A stretch of 64,000 nucleotides of DNA from Castanea sativa (Eukaryota; Streptophyta; Magnoliopsida; Fagales; Fagaceae). Position numbers and translations under genes: made by a program. Below the pieces are notes generated by a model. That model saw only the letters and a list, made by a program, of their open reading frames with translations. It did not search any database and was not told the DNA's origin. Location: assembly GCF_040712315.1 (NCBI RefSeq), contig NC_134023.1, forward strand, positions 69,910,757 to 69,974,756, in the 5' to 3' direction. This document shows positions 55,362 through 64,000 of this stretch, piece by piece (the stretch's first letter is position 1; each line of letters opens with the position of its first letter).

Positions 55362-58300
55362 ATGGAGAACCAAGAAGACCCAGCCCCAAAACCCCAGGAT
55401 CAACCTCTCTGCGAGGAGTGCAAGGCAAACCCATCAAAGTACAAGTGCCCAGGTTGCTCTGTACGCTCTTGTGGCCTCTCATGCGTCAAGGCTCACAAGG
55501 AACGCACTGGTTGTACGGGCAAGAGGAACCAGACCCAGTTTGTCCCTCTCTCACAGTTCGATGATAATCTCCTCATCTCTGGTACGCTTTTTTTCTCGTG
55601 AATTCAGACACCCTTTTAGCTGGTTTTGAAGCTAAACTCGTTTTCAATGTTGGTAGATTATCATATGGTTGAGAAAGTTTCTGTTTTGAAATTTTGAGAT
55701 TTCTATTTCAATTTCATTACCCTGTTTTACTTTTTGGAAATTGGTTTTACCTCGTGAATTTAGAGACCCTTTTGGCTGATTTAGAGTTATATACTGGTAG
55801 AGTATCATATTTTTAAGTTTTACTGTTTGAATTTGATTTTACCTGATGAATTCAAATACCCTTTTAGCTGGTTTTTGAAGCTCTCTTATTAGTGTTCTAT
55901 ACTGCTAGTTTATCATATGCTTGAGAAAGTTTCTGTTTTGAAAATTTAATTCAATTTCAATATTCTGTTTTACCTTTTTTTTGAATTTGATATTACCTCA
56001 TGAATTCGGAGACCCTTTTAGCTGATTTTCAAGCTCACTCATTAACAATATCCTTTTTATGCTTCCTTGTTAGAGTTCTATACTGGGAGATTATCATATT
56101 CTTGAGAAAGTTCCTATTTTTAAGTTTTAATTTTTGAATTTGATTTTATCTGAAGAATTCAAATACCCTTTTCACGGTTCCTTATTAGTGTTCTGTACTG
56201 GTAGATTATTATATGCTTTGAGGAAGTTGCTATTTTGAATTTCAATACCAAGTTCTACTTTTTTGAATTTGATTTTACCTTGTGGATTCAGACACCCTTT
56301 TACCTGGTTTTGAAGCTCTCTCATTATCGATACCCTTTTCAGGGTTCCTTATTAGAGTTCTATACTGGTTGATTATCATATGCTTGAGAAAGTTTCTATC
56401 TTGAAATTTCGATTTCAATTTCAATTCCCTGTTTTGCTTTTTGTGAATTTGATTTTATCTCATCAATTCAGAGACCCTTTTGCCAGGTTTTCAAGCTCTC
56501 TCATTATCATTATCATTACCCTTTTCAGGGTTCCTTATTTGAGTTCTATACTGGTGGGTTATCATATGCTTCAGAAAGTTTCTATCTTGAAATTTCAATT
56601 TCAATTGCGATACCAACTTTTACTTTTTGAATTTGATTTTATCTTTTTAATGTGAATTGTAATTAGCTCAAGAGGAATTTGCAATTTTTGTTTTTGAAAT
56701 TTCATTACCTTTATTGCAATTATGGACTTCTTTTCTCCTGCTCGATGAAATTTACTCTATGGTTATTTTAATCACATTTTCTATTCTGGTATATTATCGT
56801 ATGCTTGAGAAAGTTTCTACTTTGAAACTTCAATTTAGATACCTTGTTTTTACTTTTTTGAATTTGTTTTTACCTTTTTATGCAAATATATAATTGGATA
56901 AAGAGGAAATTTGCTATTTTTCTTTGAAATTTCACTACCTATATCGCAATTTGGACTTCTTTTCTCATATGAGTGGATTATAATCTGCTTGATAAATATT
57001 TCTCTTTGGTTTCTTTTAGTCAAAATTATGATAACCTTTATGTGGCTGTGAAGATTTAACTACATGTTGAATTTAATATTCTTGAGGAATGTTGTTCTTT
57101 TGGTGTGAGATTTTATTAGGATAACTTATCTCTCTTACTCTTTTTGTATATGTTATAATTTGCTTGATTAAGTTATGCTATTTTTCTTTCATGTCTAAAC
57201 CAAAACTCTTCTGTTTGGAACATTCTGTGTGTAGATTATAATTTGCTAGAGGAAGTGAAGAGGGTTTCCGAATCTGCTCAGAGAATGAGAAGTAAAGTGT
57301 GCGGTTATTCTCATTATAAATTACCATATCACCTAAAAAGTCTCCGGAAAGCTGCTGCGAGTCGGAAGATAAAACTCCTATTTCTCCCTAGTGGAATGTC
57401 AAAGAGGGAGAAAAATCAAACTCGATACAACAATAGGTTATTATTAGTTTCCTTGGACTTCATTGTTGTGGATTTGATTATAAATTATTGGTTATTTAGT
57501 TTACTTGTGATTTACCATAGGATACCTCATTGTGGTATCCTTTTTCTTTTCCCCCTTGACATATTTAATGTGTTCAACTTATATGCTTCTTGCTATCTAT
57601 AAGAAATTGGTTAATGACTCAGTCATGGCCTCTTTCTCTCGCTATGGTGGTATTTTTTCAAAGATGAATATTTGTAAATCTTTGCATAATGGTACTGGAA
57701 ATGAACTAAGATTCTCTGTTGTTCTGGTGGATGTTTTTTTAATCAGATTTTGCAATTCATCTTAATGATTGTTTCAGGAAGAAAACCATTGAGTGGACCA
57801 TTGAGTGGCGCTTTCACTCAACAGATGTTGTTTTACATGACCATGGGTAAGTTATCTTACCTACTCGTATCCGTGGATAACTAATTATTCTTGTTAATTC
57901 TTATCCTTCTGTTAGCATGAGTCAATTGGTTTGTGACTTCATAGATCAATAATGTGTATTTTGTTTGAAGAACTGATGCAATTTTGGTTTTCAGATTAAA
58001 TGAAAATATGAACCTTTCCTCCGGTATTGAGAATCATCTCAAACCTGGCCCTTGGAATCACCAACTAAGACAATTCTGTGAGGAACAGCTGGACTGTCTC
58101 AAGTTTTTCATCCGTAAATATCCTAAGGTTTCTTTCTTATCCTTTGATGGTAGTATTGTTGATTACTTCATCATGGTTATCTAACAGCATTTTCAGTCCT
58201 GAGAATGGTTTGCCAGTTTCATTCTCAAAGTGGTCAAATTTTGGACCTCTAATCATCAACTGGTCCTTGGTCTTAAAGGCACAATTTGGCTGTGTTCTAA

Positions 58301-60074
58301 TTGAGTTTGTCTGAGAAGGCCAGCTTTTATGTGAGGTTGTGTTGGTGCCCTTGTAATTGTTTAGGGACTTGAACTGAGCTTTTTTCATTTTGACAATCTA
58401 AATGTTATATTTTGAAAAACATTTTGAGCATTTCTGGAGGTTTGCACCTGTGGATGATTCATCATGTGTAATTATGTATGATATCCTCCCTATGGTCTTT
58501 GGACCACATTGCATCTCCTAGCCCAATAAAATTGGACTGGAGAACAAGGTAATAAGTTCAATCTGAAACACGTGTTGTATCCACCTATCCAAAAAAATTT
58601 GTCTGTTATGTCAGCTTGATCTATCTCTTAGGCATAGATATCATGTCTGCTGGGTGCTTTACCTCCCTACTATCTTTAGAGAGCTTTTGGGTGACATATA
58701 TAATACACTTAGCAGATGTGATACCCCTGGTGCTGTTGGCTTGAATTGTCTGAATTTCTATACAGAAAAAACAGACAGATTTTAATTGGCATAAATTAGA
58801 TGATTGTAGTACATTGGTTGATTCTTGACTAGGTTGGCTTAATGGTGCAATGATTGCTCCGATTAAAGGCTGAAGTACCGCTTCATGCTGCTGTTTGTAC
58901 GTGGTGTTCTCGTTTGCACTGGACTTCAAAATTGAGCACCCTGTTTTGGGTCAAGTTGAACTGTGAATGAGATTGTGGTCGATGGATTGGGTTTCTTTTG
59001 GCCCCAAGTATTGTTGAACCTTTTGAACTTATTGTTAAAGGGTCATTAAAATAGTGCTAGTCTCATCTAAGTGGGTTCTTGAAAGTGGTGGTTAGTACTT
59101 GGATTTTCTTTTTTTGTTAAGTATGAATTTTATTCAAAAAGGAAACGGGAAAGACGCAAAGATTGTGTACTAGCCCAATTCAAAGAATACAACTCAAAAT
59201 GAAAGAGAATTGTTAACGCGTGGATGTTCTGCCCTTTAGGAGTTGATATTCATTATATGTTTTCTCCTTTTGTTATTTATTTTCATCTTTTGGTGGAGAT
59301 ATTTCCTGTGTACATGGGCTTGCACTTACTCATGGCAACCTAAGACTTGTTTATTCTGATTAACAATTGTCTTATTCATCTTCATTTACCTAGCTGGTAT
59401 TTTCTATCTAGACAAGATCTTATATGAATATATATGTTTTGCAGGGTCCTAGGTCACCTTTCCGTGAGTTGGATGTAAAGGCCCCAATAAGGCAACAACT
59501 ATCCAATTTAGTTATATTGGAGTATCCTGTAATATATGTCTTTCTCCCCTCACACAAATTCGATTTTGAAGTCGTTAAAGAAGCCAATCCTTTTACTCAT
59601 AAAACAAAGTTTAACGATTCTGGAAGCAACCCAAGTCCAATCCCAGAAGGTGTCCCCTTCAAGGAGGAGGAAATAGAAGAAGACAACAGCTCTTCAGATC
59701 CTCATGTTTTTGATCTCATGAAACATGTGAATTCAAGTCCAATGCATCGATTCCCTCATCGGAACAACCTGTCTGAGAAAGTGATAAACAACTCATCAGA
59801 GAGGTCATTGTTGTCAAGAGTGGAAACAGGCGACTGTTCACATTTTGGCTCTGCCGAGGAACCAGGACTTTCTGAAATTAGGGAGTTCGATTTTGATCAG
59901 GGCTTAATAGATGCGTACTCAGATCTAATTGCGGAAAACAATCCTGATGACTTCCTTGATTTGGAAGGTGTATTTACTGATGAAGTAATTGCGGAAGAAA
60001 TAAGGAATTTCTCAGAAGAGCAGGGAGTCTTCTCAGCAGAGGAGGAATTAGAGGAAGGAGAGATTCTTGAATAA
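55362..60074 (+). CDS. BCD1: Box C/D snoRNA protein 1 (BCD1/ZNHIT6), zinc-finger HIT protein
   Basis: Assembly factor for box C/D snoRNPs, acting in the nucleus/nucleolus. Exons are 55362-55581, 57235-57436, 57778-57846, 57995-58127 and 59445-60074, giving 417 residues; all introns are GT-AG and phases agree. The zf-HIT domain is complete: Cys17, 20, 29, 32, 37, 41, His45, Cys51 in the canonical spacing. The BCD1 core follows (TIEWRFHSTDVVLHDHG in exon 3, then the region around FREL and LEYPVIYVFLPSH in exon 5), and the C-terminus is acidic (EEELEEGEILE). Exon 3 carries a 12-base tandem duplication that gives TIEWTIEW where one copy is expected. Intron 1 contains an internal repeat array. Start ATG follows a short leader with a telo-box. 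Length and order are normal for plant members. Confidence 0.95.
55597..56840 (+). repeat. Degenerate tandem array in BCD1 intron 1
   Basis: About seven imperfect copies, spaced 120-250 bases, share three phrases in order: GAATTCAGACACCCTTTTAG with GGTTTTGAAGCTC; GTTCTATACTGGTAGATTAT; and CATATGCTTGAGAAAGTTTC followed by TTTGAATTTGATTTTACC. Copies begin near 55597, 55755, 55847, 55997, 56152, 56283 and 56460, with a further partial copy near 56785-56880. Confidence 0.8.
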
Positions 60075-60954
60075 TTGAAATTATAGAAGTAAAGGACCAA
60101 CTGTAGAAGGAAAGGACCAACTGCCAAGGGTTGTGCTGATAATTATGATTTTTGTTAGTGCTTTGGCATTGAGCTCTGGTTGCTTCAATCATGCCTAAGA
60201 AACATAATTACTTTCTTAGCATTTTTGATTGAGAAGTGCATGCTTTCGTTCATATCATGCAGAAGGAGGTGTCTCAGTCGCTCATAGCGTCTCCATTTCC
60301 TCTTATACAGATGATGATGCTTCTGGTTGAGACTACAATATCCGGTTGTCAATTTTCTAGGGAGCATTGTTCACAAGCTACACAGGACAGAAGCAGATTA
60401 CATCAATTGTTAAAAAGGTGATCTGAATTTGAGGATTTCCCAAGATTTGGATAGCCTGCCTTCTTGATTACTGTTGTGCTTCCTTCCGGGAGCAACTCAA
60501 GATGCAATGTATTTCGCTACAGCTCACTCTTATAAGTCTTCATTAATTGATTCTTTTTACTGGTTTAGAATGTCGAACTCTCTTAGTTTGTCCTTTTGGT
60601 ATTATTTGCTAATATTGATTTCCTTAGATGCTTGGTAAAGTATGATCTACATCATGTTTTATTCTTGTGAAGATATGAAAATTTATTGTAGAGATATGAA
60701 TGTGTTTTTTACACTGATTCCGTGGTCATTTGTTCTTCTTGACTTTAGAGTTAAGACCTTGTTGCAAATGAAAAGAAATCCAGAATCCATCCAAAAAGAA
60801 ATGAAGCATGCTCCCAATCACGTGTCAGGCAAACAGATGCTCACCCAAAATGATTGTCAAATTCCTATATAATTGATTAGTAATAAAATAATCAATTCTT
60901 ATTCGTCATTATTTGACAGAAATAGCTTCTTGTCTGCTATTACAATTATAAAAA
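60075..60954. other. BCD1 3' region and spacer
   Basis: The start is probably the 3' untranslated region, with a short tandem repeat (GAAGTAAAGGACCAACTG-like, 60087-60123). No clear second gene. A frame near 60760-60870 (RNPESIQKEMKHAPNHVSGK) is unassigned and could be a decayed exon. Confidence 0.45.
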
Positions 60955-61216
60955 CTAGTCGCATTCTTGCGTGTTGTGTGTGATAATTTTTTTTTAGGAT
61001 GGTCTCATTAAATATTTTATTAATACTATAATTTTAGTTATTAACCATTGGTTTTTCATTAGTTTTTAAATTAATAAAAACCTTAAATATACATTTTTTT
61101 TTACTTTTATACACACATATATAGTGCATCTTTACACATATCTTTAAGAAAATTCTATATATTCCACTTTTTTGGATGCCTAAAATTATAAACTACTACT
61201 TCATAATGATAGTGGC

Positions 61217-61221
<5 letters not shown>

Positions 61222-61299
<78 letters not shown>
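61222..61299. repeat. TA dinucleotide microsatellite (about 39 units)
   Basis: Uninterrupted TA run. The Ile-Tyr repeat frames across it are artefacts. Confidence 0.97.
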
Positions 61300-61301
<2 letters not shown>

Positions 61302-62120
61302 ATTTCATTTGTAACGATTCTTACCATTATCATATATTTACTAACTGATAATTTGCATAACAAAGACGATAAATGAGAGGTACAATTGTTCATTAGATTT
61401 TTGAAAGTAATAGTGTATAATATATATATATTATAAATAAGGTTAAATGAAATGTCAAAAAATGGATTTTTAAATTTTTTAACTTTATTTCTTATATAAT
61501 TTCTACTACTATCAGAGAACATATTTTTTTAGTTATGATTAATATGGTTTCCTTAGTTAGAGTTTGATTTAAATTTAAATTTAGTATTGTGATTGTATTT
61601 AATTATTGATTGTTGATTTAATTTTTTAAGTGAATTTAACAGTTTATGTTACTACATTGTACAATTTTTAATGTTCTCCATACGGTAATCTCTATTTTAT
61701 TTTTTACTTCTCTTTACAACCTCTTTGTTTTCCAATCAACGATTACTAATTGACGTTTGGTTTTTTTTTTCTTTATCTACTCTTTATTACTTTGTATTGG
61801 TTTTTTTCGATACCATCTCTCTCCCTCCCTCCCTCTCTCTCTCTCCATTGGCAACCTATCGTTTTCCAAAATTTGATGACGATTTTATGACATTAAATAT
61901 GCATTATTAGTTTATTTATTTATTTATTTAAATTTAGTGTTTCTAACTTGATTTGTTTTGTATTTCATTCTTCCTTTTATCCATTGGGTGTGAGAATGAG
62001 TGTTTCCCTAGCATTAGTACTCCACTTAATGTGGATAATTTTATTTATTTAATTTAGGCAAAATACTATATTTTAAATTTTTTTAAATAAAAAAGGAGTG
62101 GAAATATAAATAATTTAATG

Positions 62121-62121
<1 letters not shown>

Positions 62122-62174
<53 letters not shown>
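62122..62174. repeat. Compound AT then AG microsatellite
   Basis: About 10 AT units followed directly by about 16 AG units, inside Helitron-like element B. Confidence 0.9.
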
Positions 62175-62179
<5 letters not shown>

Positions 62180-62466
62180 GGCTGAATTTAAATGTTAAAT
62201 AAAATGATATGAGAAAAAAATAAAAATAAAATACATAACAATAAACACTAACTTATCCAAATAATTTTATGTAATATAACATTGGAACATTCTTATATAC
62301 TATTTTTAAGAGGAAGAGTGATATCAAAGTAGAATGTTTGAGGAGATGAAAAGGTAAAGAGAAGGAAAAAGGTTGAAGAAAATGTAAATGTTAAAAAAAA
62401 TGAGTACAATTTGATGAGCACAATTTTTTTTATTTGAATTTAAGTAAAATATTACATTTTTATTTT

Positions 62467-62472
<6 letters not shown>

Positions 62473-62524
<52 letters not shown>
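62473..62524. repeat. GA dinucleotide microsatellite
   Basis: About 26 GA units. A similar tract occurs at 62863-62908 in the same element. Confidence 0.95.
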
Positions 62525-62527
<3 letters not shown>

Positions 62528-62862
62528 AATATAAATAATTTAATGATAAGGAGAATGTGGTTGAGTTTCAATATTGAGTAAAATAGAAGAGAAGAAAAAA
62601 AATAAGAAAAATTAAAAGATATAACAATAAACACTAAATTATTCAAATTATGCTATGTAATGGAATACTATTTTTTTTTTATCTACTATCTTTAATTTTT
62701 TATAATGTAATCGGATAAAATTTAACACAAAGAGCAAAATAATAATAATAATAACTTAAAACACAAAACTAAATTGTATCAACCTAAATTAGAGTTCTTA
62801 AAAACACAAAAATTTATCAACCTATAGCGAAGATGTATTAAAAAATAAAAATCCACCAAAAC

Positions 62863-62910
<48 letters not shown>

Positions 62911-63336
62911 TTTTTGTGAGAGAAAACTATGCAAAGAATGGAAAAGAGTGACAAATTTATAGCAAGAGGGAAGGGATAAGAAGAGACAAATAAAGGAAGA
63001 TGAAGGGAAAGATGAATAACAATATTAAAGTAGAAGGTAGTGGGGAGATGAAAAGGTAAAGGAAAAAGAAAGGTTGAAGAAAGTATAAATATTTAAAAAA
63101 TAAGTGAATGTAAAAAAAAAAAAAAGGAAAATTGGAAATAAAAAAAGAAATATATATAGATGTTAAAACCGACAAAGATGAATATGTAATGTCAATAATT
63201 TATTTATATATTTTTTTGTAAAAAATAGGAATAAATAATAAACAATAATTATATGGTGAATGACGTGGCAATGAAGTGACACAATAGGAGGTCAATAGCA
63301 ATAAATGCCATGTTTTAGTTTTTAGTAATGTATAGA

Positions 63337-63760
63337 TCAACATTATGGAAACTGTAGAGTAGTATTAAGATAATTCTTGGATGAGGAAGTGCAGGATTAG
63401 AAATTCCTATAGCAGGAGATTGATAAATGGAAGCTATGCTCAACATTGAGATAGATGAAGGGAAGTCATCCTCAGACACACTTATACCATTCAATAGAAT
63501 CAATATGAAAGGCTTGCAGTAGTTTAAATTCATAGATCTCCACAAACAACCCCCAAAGTTACAATTAAAGGTCAAAGCAAATTTACAAGACAAACATAGT
63601 TATTTACAAAATACACCACACTTAGTAAGTGGTAGTACTAAGCTTAAATTCAAGACACGATCTATTGATTAATGCAATCTTTCCAAATGACTACACTTTC
63701 AATGGCCGTCACGAAAATGCTTATCTGGAAATTATTTGGCCCATTATGATACTGCATCAC
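63337..63760. other. 3' flank of right-edge receptor kinase
   Basis: No separate gene. It is probably the downstream or untranslated region of the minus-strand kinase that starts at the window edge. Confidence 0.5.
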
Positions 63761-64000
63761 TTAGACACTACTATTATTTGAAAATCCCATGGCTGACTTT
63801 TCAGCTTCGGATGTTGAACTGTAGAGAAAAGGACATGGGGGTGCAGAAATCTCACGTATGCCATCTAGCATATGAGTGACTTCTCTCATGGAAGGCCTCA
63901 ATAATGGCACATCCTGTACACACCAAATTGCCACCATTACTAGCTTCTTCACCCAATTCATATCACTAATAGCCTCTTCATCATTTTCCACTAATCTTTC
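63761..64000 (-). CDS. G-type lectin receptor-like kinase, C-terminal end only (runs off window)
   Basis: Minus-strand frame open to the window edge, reading ERLVENDEEAISDMNWVKK, then LVMVAIWCVQDVPLLRPSMR and VTHMLDGIREISAPPCPF, ending GFSNNSSV and a stop. It aligns with kinase subdomain XI and tail of the three receptor kinases at 22-43 kb (LVIVAIWCI, RPSMKKVTQMLEG, VPPSP) but is clearly more divergent. It is a further member of the same family in the same orientation; the rest lies to the right of the window. Confidence 0.88.
   Translation of the reverse strand, partial: ERLVENDEEAISDMNWVKKLVMVAIWCVQDVPLLRPSMREVTHMLDGIREISAPPCPFLYSSTSEAEKSAMGFSNNSSV

Larger units (their letters stand above)
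60955..63336 (-). mobile_element. Helitron-like element B, non-autonomous
   Basis: On the minus strand it starts TCTATACATTACTAAAAACT after an A (63337) and ends with the hairpin CGCAAGAATGCG then ACTAG before T (60954), matching Helitron termini and A/T insertion. The 5' sequence continues ACATGGCATTTATTGC, similar to element A and to the ends near 18032. The inside is AT-rich with large microsatellites and no helicase. Confidence 0.7.

Noticed and set aside
59100..59215. Separate gene in BCD1 intron 4
   Set aside because: The stretch looks like a short retroelement 3' tail (poly-T then AAGTATGAATTTTATTCAAA on the plus strand), with no coding frame.
61176..61522. Ile-Tyr repeat frames
   Set aside because: Products of the TA microsatellite.
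1..64000. CRISPR arrays, bacterial-type operons, rRNA and tRNA genes
   Set aside because: No regularly spaced direct repeats of CRISPR type, and no cloverleaf or rRNA sequence recognised by eye; spliced genes and transposons show a plant nuclear genome. A tRNAscan run would be decisive for tRNAs.

Overview
This is AT-rich nuclear DNA from a flowering plant. Its genes have spliced introns and the spacers are full of small inverted-repeat elements, Helitron-like ends, LTR and LINE remnants and microsatellites. The sequence style of the TIR-NBS-LRR and lectin receptor kinase genes and the look of the MITEs suggest a woody eudicot, possibly Fagaceae (oak or beech type). That placement is inference from familiarity, not a database match.

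Left third (1-22 kb). A TIR-NBS-LRR immune receptor gene (7249-11803, five exons) is intact by my splice model. Its last exon runs in frame into the 5' leader and first 35 codons of an elongation factor 1-beta gene copy. A block of about 2.1-2.3 kb at 12583-14715 repeats the block at the left edge (1-2320), so the receptor locus lies inside a tandem segmental duplication. Beyond it are a decayed Myb/SANT-like gene, two tandem duplications, Helitron-like 5' ends, and a long-TIR element holding a nested solo LTR.

Middle (22-43 kb). Three G-type (B-lectin) receptor-like kinase genes of the LECRK/RLK1 type lie in the same orientation on the minus strand. The copy at 22525-25016 is frameshifted near its end, and those at 32173-34671 and 40283-42739 are intact. 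A fourth begins at the right edge (63761-64000). Fragments of the 3' end of the NAK-type kinase gene (intact at 47997-51172) sit downstream of the first two receptor kinases, which suggests tandem duplication with a breakpoint inside the NAK gene. Between copies two and three is a 1.23-kb fold-back Mutator-like element with a perfect 9-bp target duplication, built from nested palindromes.

Right third (43-64 kb). Two Helitron-like elements in the same orientation (43472-45414 and 60955-63336) flank two conserved housekeeping genes. These are a NAK/AAK1-type protein kinase (minus strand, seven coding exons, 692 aa) and BCD1, a zinc-finger HIT box C/D snoRNP assembly factor (plus strand, five exons, 417 aa) with a telo-box upstream. 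The receptor genes are surface or intracellular immune-type receptors; the two housekeeping genes act in membrane traffic (by family) and snoRNP assembly and have no evident functional link to them.

I found no tRNA, rRNA or CRISPR. The most unusual signals are the receptor/EF1-beta fusion reading frame, the palindrome-rich fold-back element, and the duplication scar that carries NAK kinase fragments.
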